From positions 1,364,001-1,428,000 of the forward strand of contig NZ_CP036426.1 in assembly GCF_007752535.1 (NCBI RefSeq): a stretch of 64,000 nt of DNA, given 5' to 3'. This DNA comes from Tautonia plasticadhaerens (GTDB taxonomy: Bacteria; Planctomycetota; Planctomycetia; Isosphaerales; Isosphaeraceae). Positions 26,595 through 36,925 of the stretch are shown here, one piece after another. The notes beneath the pieces were generated by a model that saw only the letters and a list, made by a program, of their open reading frames with translations, was not told where the DNA came from and searched no databases. The translations under genes and the position numbers were made by a program. The first letter of the stretch is position 1. Each line of letters begins with the position of its first letter.

Positions 26595-27213
26595 GCGTTT
26601 CCTCCTCATAAATCAAGGATCCGGGCGGGCATACCGTCGACGGCTCGGCCTCCGTTGCCCTCGCCATCCCGGCGTTGGGACCACGGGACCAGCCCGCCCC
26701 TCGGATGAGAGACAACTGCATGTCCGGTGCCAGCCCCTGGGGGTTCCCGGAGATCGCCGGGCGGGATGAGCCACTCCTCGGCGATCGATCGACACAAATC
26801 CAGAAATGGACCAATGAAACGCGATCGGGCGTGAGGCCGGCATGTGGCCCTCGACTCGATCCGATCCCACGCCGATCCCCGAATGTCGGTCGGAATCGCC
26901 GGGGGTCTGGTTTGGGCTTGAGCGAACCGATCAAGCACGGCCCGCGTCGGCCGCCGGCTCACTGCCGCCCCGAATTCCTGGAGCTTGGTCCTCGCGGGTC
27001 GTCATCCCGGGAGATTCGGCTGTTGCTGATTTGCCAATAATCAACACCATGCAGTCGAGAAGTCCGCTCGATCGAGAGCGTCGAACTGATCGAGGCTCCC
27101 CTTCATCTCCTAGAGACGATCCCGAGGATCGAGCCCGTCGGGCGATCAGGCTCCCGACCCTTGGGACATGGGAATCCTGCGCGGAAGGATCGGCGATCCG
27201 GCTCCGATTGCCT
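26595..27213. other. Long intergenic region without a recognisable gene
   Basis: These 619 bases upstream of the secreted-protein gene hold no ORF that reads like a protein. The part around 27020-27050 is the least GC-rich (TTGCTGATTTGCCAATAATC). It separates the secreted-protein gene from the end of rtcB, both on the minus strand, and must contain the promoter of the former. Confidence 0.5.
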
Positions 27214-28677
27214 TCAGCCCTTGATGACGCCGACCGGCCGCAGGCGGGCGACCTTCTTGGAAATCCCGACCGAGTCAACGACCTCGACGACCTGATCGAC
27301 GTCCTTGTAGGCAGCCGGTTGCTCCTCCGCGAGCCCCTTGTGGCCCCGGGCCCGGGCGATGATGCCCATCGCGTCGAGTTCCTTGTCGATCCTCCGTCCA
27401 TCGGCGAGCTTGATGGCGGCCGTCCGACTCATCATCCTCCCGGCGCCGTGGCAACTCGAACCGAACGACTGGGCCATGCTCCCCGCCTGGCCTGCGAGGA
27501 CCCAACTCGCCGTACCCATGCTGCCGGGGATGATCACAGGCTGGCCGATCTCATGGTACTTCCGGGGGATCTCCGGGTGCCCCGGCGGGAAGGCACGGGT
27601 CGCCCCCTTTCGGTGGACACAGAGTGACTTGCGCAGGTCGTCCCCCACGTCGTGGTCCTCGAACTTGGCGATGTTGTGGGCCACATCGTAGACGAGATCC
27701 AGCCCCAGGGCCGCCCACGACTCTCCGAAGATCCGCTCGAAGACGAGGCGGGCTTGATGGGTGAGCAATTGCCGGTTGCACCACGCGTAATTCGCCGCCG
27801 CTCGCATCGCCCCGAGGTACGATTGCCCCTCGGGACTCAGGACCGGGGCGCAGGCGAGTTGCCGGTCGGGGAGGGTGAACCCGTACTTCTGAGGGGCGTC
27901 GCGGAACATCGCCAGGTGGTCGTCGCAGACCTGATAACCGAGGCCTCGGGATCCGGAGTGGATCAAGAGGGTGACCATCCCCTCACGCAGGCCCATGACT
28001 CCCGCCGCCTGATCGTCGATCACACGGTCGACGACCTGGACCTCTAGGAAGTGGTTCCCGGAGCCGAGCGTTCCGCACTGGTCGGCCCCCCGGGCGAAGG
28101 CTCGGGGACTCACGAGGTCGGGCCTGGCATCGTCGAGTCGGCCTCCGGCCTCGGTGAATTCGAGGTCCCGAGGAGCCCCCCACCCGCGATCGACGACGTA
28201 ACTCGACCCTTTCGACATCAGTTCGGACAGCTCGTCGGGCCGGAACGAGTAACGGCCGGACTGACCGACTCCGGTCGGGATGTCCCGGTACAGCTGGTCG
28301 ACCAGTCGCTTGATGTGCGGCCTCGCGTCGTCCCAGGAGAGATCCGAGCGGAGCAGGCGGACCCCACAGTTGATGTCGTAGCCGACCCCGCCCGGGGAGA
28401 TGACCCCCCCCTGCTCGGGGTCGGTCGCGGCCACGCCGCCGATGGCGAAGCCGTAACCCCAGTGGATGTCCGGCATCGCCAGGCTGGCGCGCTGGATCCC
28501 GGGAAGGGTCGCCACGTTGGCGACCTGCTCGGGCCCCTGGTCCCTGCGGATTTGCTCGATCAGCGTGTCGTCGGCGAAGATCAATCCGTCGACCCGCATG
28601 TCCTCCCGATAGCTCCTGGGGATCTTCCACTGGCAGGGCCCGACCTTCTCGAGCGGGCCGGTGTAGGCTCCGGGCAT
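27214..28677 (-). CDS. rtcB: RNA-splicing ligase RtcB
   Basis: RtcB joins RNA 2',3'-cyclic phosphate or 3'-phosphate ends to 5'-OH ends with GTP and Mn(II), for RNA repair or tRNA splicing. The 487-residue protein shows the full active-site set: DINCGVRLL with the metal Cys, GSGNHFLEV, HSGSRGLGYQV, VAHNIAK, HRKGATRAFPPG and the SSCHGAGRMMSR segment that includes the guanylated His. The start at 28677 (MPGAYTGPLEKVGP) is chosen because the upstream open frame is not protein-like. No rtcA or rtcR is adjacent, although those partners are common elsewhere. Confidence 0.95.
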   Translation of the reverse strand: MPGAYTGPLEKVGPCQWKIPRSYREDMRVDGLIFADDTLIEQIRRDQGPEQVANVATLPGIQRASLAMPDIHWGYGFAIGGVAATDPEQGGVISPGGVGYDINCGVRLLRSDLSWDDARPHIKRLVDQLYRDIPTGVGQSGRYSFRPDELSELMSKGSSYVVDRGWGAPRDLEFTEAGGRLDDARPDLVSPRAFARGADQCGTLGSGNHFLEVQVVDRVIDDQAAGVMGLREGMVTLLIHSGSRGLGYQVCDDHLAMFRDAPQKYGFTLPDRQLACAPVLSPEGQSYLGAMRAAANYAWCNRQLLTHQARLVFERIFGESWAALGLDLVYDVAHNIAKFEDHDVGDDLRKSLCVHRKGATRAFPPGHPEIPRKYHEIGQPVIIPGSMGTASWVLAGQAGSMAQSFGSSCHGAGRMMSRTAAIKLADGRRIDKELDAMGIIARARGHKGLAEEQPAAYKDVDQVVEVVDSVGISKKVARLRPVGVIKG

Positions 28678-28907
28678 CGGCCTGGTCCTCGCATGGTGTG
28701 TCGGATTTCGAGTGGTCCCCCGATCCCGGGTCGACGCGGATCGGTCGCTGCAATTCCCGATCCGCCTCCGCTGGACACCGCTCGTTCGGGTAGCGTTCGG
28801 GAGTCGTCGAGGGGATGGGGGCCAGCGACGATCAAGAGACATTGGTCGAGGCACCGAGCGCGTGGACGGGGCCCGGGCTTCCGGACATCAACGGACGACG
28901 TCCGTCC

Positions 28908-30761
28908 TCACTCCCGGTCGACCCGCTTCAGCTCATCGAGCGGCAGCCGGACGGCATGACCGGGAGACTCGGCCGTCTCCTCGTTGACCCAGAACATTGC
29001 CCCGTCTTTCGTGAAGAACCCGTTGTCCTGGCCGAACCCGAGGACGATGGGCAGGATCGCGTCCGGGTCCCCGGCCTTGCCGGAACGGAGGACATTCGAC
29101 CAGCCTCGTTCCAGGTCGGCAAACGCATAGGCGCCGTAGGATTCCTCGTCCGAGAAGACGAGGTCGTTGGCGATGCCGTCGCCGTCGAGGTCGAGGAAAC
29201 GGAGGCCGGAGTCGAGTCGCTGGAGGCCGATCGTCCAGGCGCCTGGAGGGAGGCCGAAGGGGAGCTTCTCCCAGGACGATCCCCCCTCGCTCCAGCGGTA
29301 GACGCCATTGACCTCGCTCAGTCCCCGGTCCCGATTGGCGAGGATCGCCTCGCATCGGCCGTCGCCGTCGAGGTCCCGGAATCGGACGCCGCCGATGTCC
29401 ACCGGCAAACCCCTGATCCGATCGTCGGCCAGGGCCCAACGGTCGCGGTCGAAGACCCAGCAGTGCTTCACCGGGCCTTCACCGCCGATCATCGCCGGTG
29501 GGCCCCCCGGATCGAGTACGGCGAACCGGACGGATGTCGGCCGCTCGGCGCCTTCGTGCATGATCAGGCTTGTCGGCAGGGGCCTTAGTTCCCATCGACG
29601 CCCGGCCGGCCTCCAGAGCTTCGTCAGCCTCGGGCCGCCGTCGCCGAGCAGGACGTCCAGGAACCCGTCTCCGTCCAGGTCGATGAGCCTCACGCCATTG
29701 TCCCGGCCGAATCGGTCCCGCACCGACTGGCCGCCGAGCAGATTCGCGTCGATCCGGGCCTGGGCCTCGCCGAAGTTCAGGAATCGGACGCGATTCCCAT
29801 AGGTCCTCGAGGCGTATTGGATGAACTCCACCACCTGTTCGGGAGCGATCCACCCGTGCGGATGGAACACCATCGTGAAGACCCCCTGCTTGATCACGGC
29901 GGCGTCGAGGGCCCTGGTCCAGTCCTCGATCGTCTTGGCGTTGTTCTCGCCGAGGAGGTTCTGCGCCTCCCAGTCGCTCGGCACCATGCACGGGAATTCC
30001 CAGCAGAGACGGTTGATCAGGTACGGGTACGGGTAGTCCTCGACCCAGTTGATGAACGTGTCGTCCGGCAGGTATTTCCGGAACCTCGGCGTGCCGTCCG
30101 GGTCGACGACCAGCCCCCGGGGCAGGTCGGGGTCGTCGGGCGTCAGCACGACGCAGACGGACGAATCGATGGTCAAGAAGTGCTGCGCCTCGCTCCGCCC
30201 CTCGAAGAGTTCGCGGTAGAACCGGGGGCTTGGCGAATTGATCGAGTCGCAGCAGGGCATCCGGAAGGCGACCGGCAGGTTGCCCGGGATGCGGTGCATG
30301 AGGTCGACGCAGCCGTGGTAGGTCTTCGAGGCCGGCCCGATGTCCCCTCCGTCGAGCAACGGGCAGGGATGGTCGAGGGTATGGACCTCCATCGACACCC
30401 CCTCGGCAAGCCACTCGGCCACCTGGGGACTCTCCGGGTCGACCCGGTTGGTCATGATGCTCACCGGCGCCCGACCGTCCTCGATCTGCTTGAGCGAGTC
30501 GAGGATGGGCCGGAGGTAGCCCTCGTACTTCGGGATGTTGTCGCTGAGGTCGTCGATCGCCAGGATCACGACCGCGTCGACCCCATCCTCGCCGACCCAC
30601 TGGGGCGTCGTCAGCTTCGGGAAGTGCCGGCCGACCGAATAGGGCCCGGACTGGTCGAGGTAGGTGAGGCGGTTCGCCGTCGCCGCCCGATCGGCCGTCG
30701 CGTCGGGTTCCCCTTGCGGCAGGGACAGGATCAGGGTGGGTAGGATCGCAGCGGTCCACAT
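28908..30761 (-). CDS. Secreted polysaccharide-deacetylase-like protein with VCBS/FG-GAP repeats
   Basis: The 617-residue protein starts with a signal (MWTAAILPTLILSLPQG). The first half resembles a NodB/CE4 deacetylase: DD at residues 70-71 (AIDDLSDN), HTLDH at 127-131 (metal-binding H-x3-H) and RMPC at 167-170 in the place of the usual RxP-aromatic motif. The second half has three calcium-binding FG-GAP/VCBS-type repeats with DLDGDG at about residues 360, 465 and 525. It is probably exported and acts on, or binds, extracellular polysaccharide; the replacement of an aromatic residue by Cys means activity is uncertain. It lies alone, 230 bases upstream of rtcB on the same strand. Confidence 0.8.
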   Translation of the reverse strand: MWTAAILPTLILSLPQGEPDATADRAATANRLTYLDQSGPYSVGRHFPKLTTPQWVGEDGVDAVVILAIDDLSDNIPKYEGYLRPILDSLKQIEDGRAPVSIMTNRVDPESPQVAEWLAEGVSMEVHTLDHPCPLLDGGDIGPASKTYHGCVDLMHRIPGNLPVAFRMPCCDSINSPSPRFYRELFEGRSEAQHFLTIDSSVCVVLTPDDPDLPRGLVVDPDGTPRFRKYLPDDTFINWVEDYPYPYLINRLCWEFPCMVPSDWEAQNLLGENNAKTIEDWTRALDAAVIKQGVFTMVFHPHGWIAPEQVVEFIQYASRTYGNRVRFLNFGEAQARIDANLLGGQSVRDRFGRDNGVRLIDLDGDGFLDVLLGDGGPRLTKLWRPAGRRWELRPLPTSLIMHEGAERPTSVRFAVLDPGGPPAMIGGEGPVKHCWVFDRDRWALADDRIRGLPVDIGGVRFRDLDGDGRCEAILANRDRGLSEVNGVYRWSEGGSSWEKLPFGLPPGAWTIGLQRLDSGLRFLDLDGDGIANDLVFSDEESYGAYAFADLERGWSNVLRSGKAGDPDAILPIVLGFGQDNGFFTKDGAMFWVNEETAESPGHAVRLPLDELKRVDRE

Positions 30762-31339
30762 CGGCGGGTCCTCGGCGGGTGGGATGGTCGGGGCCGGAGC
30801 GAGGGTCGGGCTGGCAAGGGTGCCGGATCGCACCATCCTAACCCACTTGCACCGATCGCCCTAGCGATCGGACCGTCTCCCCCGTCGACCGATCCTGGAC
30901 CCGGACCGGAGCCTCGGCGACAATGGTCTTGCCGTGCGGAGCCTGGCCGGGGATGAGGCCGGTACTCGTGACCCCGAGTCCTCGAGCCTCCCCATTACGG
31001 AGCGAGCGTCATCGGGCCGTCATGTCCCGGCTGGACGCGGCTCCCCTCCGAAGGGGTCGATCCTCCTGAGGGTCCCGCGACTCGGCCGGAGGGAAGCCAG
31101 CAGGCCGATGACCGAGTCGCCCTCTCGATCCCCGCTGGGGTCTTCTCTCGGCGATCGGAATTCCGACGAGTGGGAGAGGCCGTCCTAGCGGCGATCGGAC
31201 CACGGTGTCGGGTCGTCCGATCTCGTGAACCCTCGCTGGACGACGGGCCTACGTCGGGGGCACGCCGACCATCGATCGACCGACGTCAACCTCCGACACC
31301 TTGCAGGACGCCCCCTTGCTCGATTCGACGGTGGATCAC
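30762..31339. other. Divergent intergenic region with a small palindrome
   Basis: This 578-base stretch separates the deacetylase-like gene (minus) and the ABC ATPase gene (plus). No gene is convincing in it. An eight-base-pair palindrome (30852-30859 with 30864-30871, four-base loop) lies about 95 bases upstream of the deacetylase start and could be an operator; no regulator gene is near. Confidence 0.4.
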
Positions 31340-32494
31340 ATGCGACCTCCGGTGCTGGAGGCCCGGGCCCTGACCCTCCAGTATTCGGGAGGGGGAGGGG
31401 TGCAGGCGATCGACCTCATGGTCGCGGAGGGGGAGCGGGTGTCCGTCCTCGGGCCTTCGGGGTCGGGGAAGACGACGTTACTTAGACTCATTGCCGGATT
31501 GGAACGGCCAGAGTCGGGAGAGATCTGGCTCGACGGTCGATCGGCGATCGACTTGGCCCCACGACATCGGGGGCTGGCGATGGTCTTCCAGGAACAACCG
31601 CCATATCCGCATCTCGATGTGGAGCGGAACCTCGGATTCGGCCTCCGGGCGCGGGGCCGAGCCGGATCGGAGTCGAGGGATCGGATCCGTCGAGTTGCCG
31701 CCAGCCTCGGGATCGAGTCGATGCTCCCTCGGAGACCGGCCGAGCTCTCGGGAGGGGAACGCCGCAGGGTGGTCCTCGGCCGTGCGATGGCGACCAGTCG
31801 GCGGCTGGTGTTACTGGACGAGCCATTTTCGGCGCTCGATCCGCCCCTCCGAGCCTCGATCCGGAGTGACCTGATCGCGTTGCACGACCGCCAGGGGGGG
31901 GCGATCGTCCTCGTCACCCACGACCAGGCCGAGGCGATGGCGTTCGGCCACCGGCTCGCGATCATCCGGGACGGGTCGCTCATCCAGGTCGGGGCGCCGG
32001 CGGAGGTCTATCGCCGACCGGCCCACCGGTTCGTGGCCGAGTTCCTCGGCGATCCGGGGGCGAGCGTGTTGCGTTGCGGAATCCGGGTCGGACCGGAATC
32101 GGCCCGGATCGATGGCCTGGTTCCGGGTGCCTCCTGGGCGGTGCCCCGGGGCGTGGGCTGGGTCGAGGCGATGGCCGGACGGAACCTGGGAGAGGTGGAC
32201 CTCGCCCTGCGTCCCGAGCAGGTCGTTCGGCTCGTCCCCGACCGGTCGAGCCGCCTGACCGAGGCCCCGACGGTCGTCGCCCGGGTCGATCGTGTCGAGT
32301 CGAGAGGGCCGACCAGGCTGGTCATTGCCCGGTTCGGCCAGCATCGGGTCCGATTTTGGACTGAGGAGGTATCAGGACCCGATCCGGGTGATCGCGTCCC
32401 GATCCGGTTGGATCTTCAAACGGCCTGCTGGTTCGATCCGGTGACCGGGGAGGCGATCAATCCTTCGCGAGATGGAGCGACCGATCAGGGTTGA
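31340..32494 (+). CDS. ABC transporter ATP-binding protein, sugar/phosphate-import type (UgpC/MsmK-like)
   Basis: The 384-residue ATPase has all hydrolysis motifs: Walker A GPSGSGKT (38-45), Q-loop Gln84, signature LSGGE (136-140), Walker B with Asp160-Glu161 and the switch His194 (VTHDQAEAM). A C-terminal TOBE-like regulatory region (about 240-370) is typical of the CUT1 sugar or polyamine-type importers. No permease or binding-protein gene adjoins it, so it may energise a permease encoded elsewhere. The start at 31340 (MRPPVLEARAL) is chosen over 31301 because conserved residues begin here. The stop overlaps the end of the convergent lipoprotein gene by ten bases. Confidence 0.88.
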   Translation: MRPPVLEARALTLQYSGGGGVQAIDLMVAEGERVSVLGPSGSGKTTLLRLIAGLERPESGEIWLDGRSAIDLAPRHRGLAMVFQEQPPYPHLDVERNLGFGLRARGRAGSESRDRIRRVAASLGIESMLPRRPAELSGGERRRVVLGRAMATSRRLVLLDEPFSALDPPLRASIRSDLIALHDRQGGAIVLVTHDQAEAMAFGHRLAIIRDGSLIQVGAPAEVYRRPAHRFVAEFLGDPGASVLRCGIRVGPESARIDGLVPGASWAVPRGVGWVEAMAGRNLGEVDLALRPEQVVRLVPDRSSRLTEAPTVVARVDRVESRGPTRLVIARFGQHRVRFWTEEVSGPDPGDRVPIRLDLQTACWFDPVTGEAINPSRDGATDQG

Positions 32495-33036
32495 GAGGTG
32501 CCCCCAGGCGCGATGCCCTCGGAGAAGCCGCGGAGCATCACCGAGTCCGGGACCGCCTGCTTCGAGAAGTAGGGGTTCTCGATGGTTTCTCCGGAGGCGG
32601 GGACCTCTGCAGGTGTGGCCTCGGGGGGGAGGGTGCCGAGGCGGACTCCGACTCGGTCGAGGACGGCCTTGGCCAGCCGCTCGTCGCCGAAGAGCCCGAC
32701 TCGGACTCGGGCCTCCGTCGCGGCCCCCCGGTCGACGAGACTCAGGTCGACGCGTCGGCCGTCCGAGGCCCGGCCCCGGACCAGGGTCTGTTCCGAATCG
32801 GCCTCGATCAGGCCGACCCGGATGATGTCCAGGTCGGTCATCGCCTCGCTCAGCGCACCCTCGACCTCCGGCCGGGGACTGGCGAAGCCTTGAGAAGCGG
32901 TCCCCGAGGCGTAGGCATACGTGGGCACGACCAACGACGGACCCCCGCTGCCGATCGGCCCCAGGGACCGGCAGCCGATCAGCCCGAGCGGGGCGATCGC
33001 CACTACGACGATCCGCATGATTCGCCTCGCCGTCAT
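32485..33036 (-). CDS. Lipoprotein with DUF3568-like domain
   Basis: The 183-residue product has a lipobox LIGC with Cys22 after a basic, hydrophobic leader. The domain from about residue 40 to 135 (PTYAYASGTAS, VEGALSEAMTDLDI, LSLVDRGAATEARVRVG) resembles the DUF3568 family of small planctomycete and proteobacterial lipoproteins. Function unknown. The start at 33036 has a GGGGGAG a few bases upstream; a second in-frame ATG at 33018 is weaker. It converges with the ABC ATPase gene and their 3' ends overlap. Confidence 0.75.
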   Translation of the reverse strand: MTARRIMRIVVVAIAPLGLIGCRSLGPIGSGGPSLVVPTYAYASGTASQGFASPRPEVEGALSEAMTDLDIIRVGLIEADSEQTLVRGRASDGRRVDLSLVDRGAATEARVRVGLFGDERLAKAVLDRVGVRLGTLPPEATPAEVPASGETIENPYFSKQAVPDSVMLRGFSEGIAPGGTSQP

Positions 33037-33344
33037 GGTACTCCCCCATGGCCCTTGGTCCGATCCGGCAACCTCCGCTCCCGGGTCTCGGCGGCAGGCT
33101 AGCCGACTCGCCCTCGGCGGTCAATGCGGGTCGGCATGAACCATCACCCGGGGTAGACTGCCCGCCCGCGCCGGATTCGAAGAGGTTCCCGGCCCAGCGG
33201 ACGCCTCGCCGTGGGTGGCGGTGGAATCCATTTGGGGGCGAGCATCGAGCATGCTCCACCCGATCGTGAGGACATCGACTGGCGCGGAATTCCTTCGGGC
33301 TCGTATGCCCCCCTTGGACCCTGGGGATGAAGAATGGATTGCCG
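33037..33344. other. Intergenic region upstream of lipoprotein and ahcY loci
   Basis: These 308 bases lie between the start of the minus-strand lipoprotein gene and the promoter-like site at 33345. They hold no ORF that I can support; an 80-codon minus frame ending near 33121 is not protein-like. The region must contain the promoter of the lipoprotein gene. Confidence 0.4.
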
Positions 33345-33373
33345 TTGACACACGCGTACGCACGTTCTATCTT
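33345..33373 (+). promoter_or_regulatory. Sigma-70-like promoter
   Basis: TTGACA at 33345-33350 and TATCTT at 33368-33373 are separated by 17 bases, a near-consensus housekeeping promoter that is rare in such GC-rich DNA. Transcription would begin near 33380 and read into the small ORF at 33489 and then ahcY at 33891. Confidence 0.65.
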
Positions 33374-33488
33374 CAGTGACCGTTTGCCAGGGGTTTGGCT
33401 CGGCCGAGGAAGACGAGGGGTTTGCTCGATGCGTCGCGATCGCCGGGGCCGTCTCCGCCGACCCGATCAGGACCGGGGGCTTCGATCG

Positions 33489-33749
33489 ATGCACCCGACC
33501 TTGCCCGACTGCTGGGAGAGCCGGGCGCTTCGCGTGGCGATGTCGGAGGAGGACTGGACTCGCCTGGAATCCCTGATCCTCCGAGTCGCGGCCGATCAGC
33601 CGACCCGAGCCCGAGCCCTCGGGGCCGCCCTGTCGTACCTGATGCGGGAGGAGTCCGCCGCCCCACCCGAGTCGGGCCCCCTGGACTGGCTCGACTGGGA
33701 ACTTCGCAAGACACTGCATGCCTTGCGATCCCTCCGCCCTGGTGCCTGA
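33489..33749 (+). CDS. Small hypothetical protein
   Basis: This 86-residue ORF begins MHPTLPDCWESRALR and looks protein-like in its second part (LESLILRVAADQPTRARAL, SYLMREESAAPP, LDWLDWELRKTLHALR), with mostly G or C in third codon positions. I do not recognise it. It lies behind a strong promoter-like site and ahead of ahcY. It could also be a non-coding part of the ahcY leader. Confidence 0.4.
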   Translation: MHPTLPDCWESRALRVAMSEEDWTRLESLILRVAADQPTRARALGAALSYLMREESAAPPESGPLDWLDWELRKTLHALRSLRPGA

Positions 33750-35234
<1,485 letters not shown>

Positions 35235-35256
35235 TCCCGATCCGCGCCGCTCGCCG

Positions 35257-35285
35257 CCTCCCTCGCCCGGACATGGGCAGGGAGG
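35257..35285 (+). terminator. Stem-loop downstream of ahcY
   Basis: Bases 35257-35263 pair with 35279-35285 and, after a one-base bulge, 35265-35268 pair with 35275-35278, closing a six-base loop. It begins 22 bases after the ahcY stop. No U-tract follows, so termination strength is uncertain. Confidence 0.45.
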
Positions 35286-35509
35286 TGGGGACGCCGGGAA
35301 GGGAGTCGTGCTGGGCACCGTTGAATCGCCTGGCATGCTCTTGCGACCTCGCCCCTTCGAGCTGTCCCTATCCCTTCGGAAGCTGATTTTCGATCCCCTT
35401 CCCACTCGTCCGCCGGCGATTCCCTGAGGGCCGGGGGCTCGCTCCCGAACCGTCGAGGTCCGATCGCGCCCATTTCCCCCTCCCCTCGACCTCCAACCGC
35501 CCAGGCACC

Positions 35510-36808
35510 ATGCCCGAGATCCGCCCCTTTCGCGGCGTCCGCTACGACCTCGCCCGGGTCGGCGACCTCTCCGAAGTCGTCGCCCCGCCCTACGACGTCG
35601 TCGGCCCCGACCTCCAGGCCGGGCTCCTCGATCGCAGCCCGCACAATGTCATCCGACTGGAGCTCGGCCTTGATGAGCCGGGCGATGACGAGGCGAGCAA
35701 CCGATACACCCGGGCCGCCAGGCTCCTGAAGGACTGGCGCCGGGAGGGGGTGCTCGCGGACGAATCGAACCCGGCGCTCTATGTCTATCACCAGTCCTTC
35801 CGTGTCGAGGGGAAGGAATACACCCGGAAGGGCTTCCTCGCGCGGGTCCGGCTCGAGCCGTTCGGCCGGGGCAAGATTTACCCACATGAGGAGACGATGT
35901 CCGGCCCGAAGGCCGACCGCCTGAAGCTCTACGAGGCGACCGGCTTCAACCTCAGCCCCGTCTTCGGGCTGTACCCCGACCCGACCAACCACGCGCTCGG
36001 GGCCGTCGAGGCCGGCATCCGGGACCGTACTCCCCTGACGGTCACCGACCACCTGGGGGTCGAGAATCGGCTCTGGCCCGTCACCGAAGTCGAGGCGCTC
36101 GCCGCGGTCCAGGGACTGATGGCCGACAAGCCGGTCTTCATCGCCGACGGACACCATCGCTACGAGACGGCCGTCCGGTACCGGGACGATCGCGCGGCCT
36201 CGGGTCAGTTGTCCGGCCCCGACGACCCCGCAAATTTCTGCCTGATGATGCTCGTCTCCATGGGCGACCCCGGCCTCCAGATCCTCCCCACTCACCGACT
36301 CGCCTCCGGCTACCCGGGACTCTCCACGGCGACCCTGGCCGAGCGGCTCGCCCCCGAGTTCGACCTGGAGGACTTCGGCGAGGGCCCCTCAGGATGCCTC
36401 GCCTGCTGGCAGGAGATGGAACTCGACGGCGCCCAGAATGTCCTCGGCTTCGGCACCGTCGACGACGGCCGATGGACGCTCGCCCGGCTCCGATCCGACG
36501 CCACGATGGGCACCTTGGTCCCGGAGCACTCGGACGACTGGCGGAGCCTCGGGGTCAGCATCCTCCAGGAACTCGTCTACAAGAAGCTCCTCGCCGATCT
36601 CGGGACGCCGGAGCGAATTTACGTCCACCTCCTCGACGAGGTGACGGAAGCCGTCGCGTCCCGATCATGCGACCTCGCATGCCTCGTCCCCCCGGCCGGC
36701 ATGGAGCACGTGGAGGTGATCGCCTCGAATCTCGAAAAGATGCCCCCCAAGAGCACCTACTTCTATCCGAAGCTGCTCACCGGGCTCGTCCTCAACCCGA
36801 TCCGCTGA
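35510..36808 (+). CDS. DUF1015 family protein
   Basis: The 432-residue protein matches the widespread DUF1015 family: EIRPFRGVRYD at the start, VVAPPYDVV, KIYPHEETMSGPKADRL, FIADGHHRYETA and a late PKLLTGLVLNP. The conserved His/Asp residues suggest an enzyme, but no reaction is established for this family as far as I know. It is in the cytoplasm by sequence (no signal). It lies 275 bases after ahcY and 117 bases before the sulfatase pair, on the same strand. Confidence 0.88.
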   Translation: MPEIRPFRGVRYDLARVGDLSEVVAPPYDVVGPDLQAGLLDRSPHNVIRLELGLDEPGDDEASNRYTRAARLLKDWRREGVLADESNPALYVYHQSFRVEGKEYTRKGFLARVRLEPFGRGKIYPHEETMSGPKADRLKLYEATGFNLSPVFGLYPDPTNHALGAVEAGIRDRTPLTVTDHLGVENRLWPVTEVEALAAVQGLMADKPVFIADGHHRYETAVRYRDDRAASGQLSGPDDPANFCLMMLVSMGDPGLQILPTHRLASGYPGLSTATLAERLAPEFDLEDFGEGPSGCLACWQEMELDGAQNVLGFGTVDDGRWTLARLRSDATMGTLVPEHSDDWRSLGVSILQELVYKKLLADLGTPERIYVHLLDEVTEAVASRSCDLACLVPPAGMEHVEVIASNLEKMPPKSTYFYPKLLTGLVLNPIR

Positions 36809-36925
36809 TCAACCCTCCCCGCTCGTTCCGTGCGTCCGGCCGGACCGGAGGGTAGACTCGTGCTCCCCGAGCCTCCCGGGCCCTGACCATTCGTAGGCCC
36901 GGTCGGGCCCGACCCGGAGGACGAG

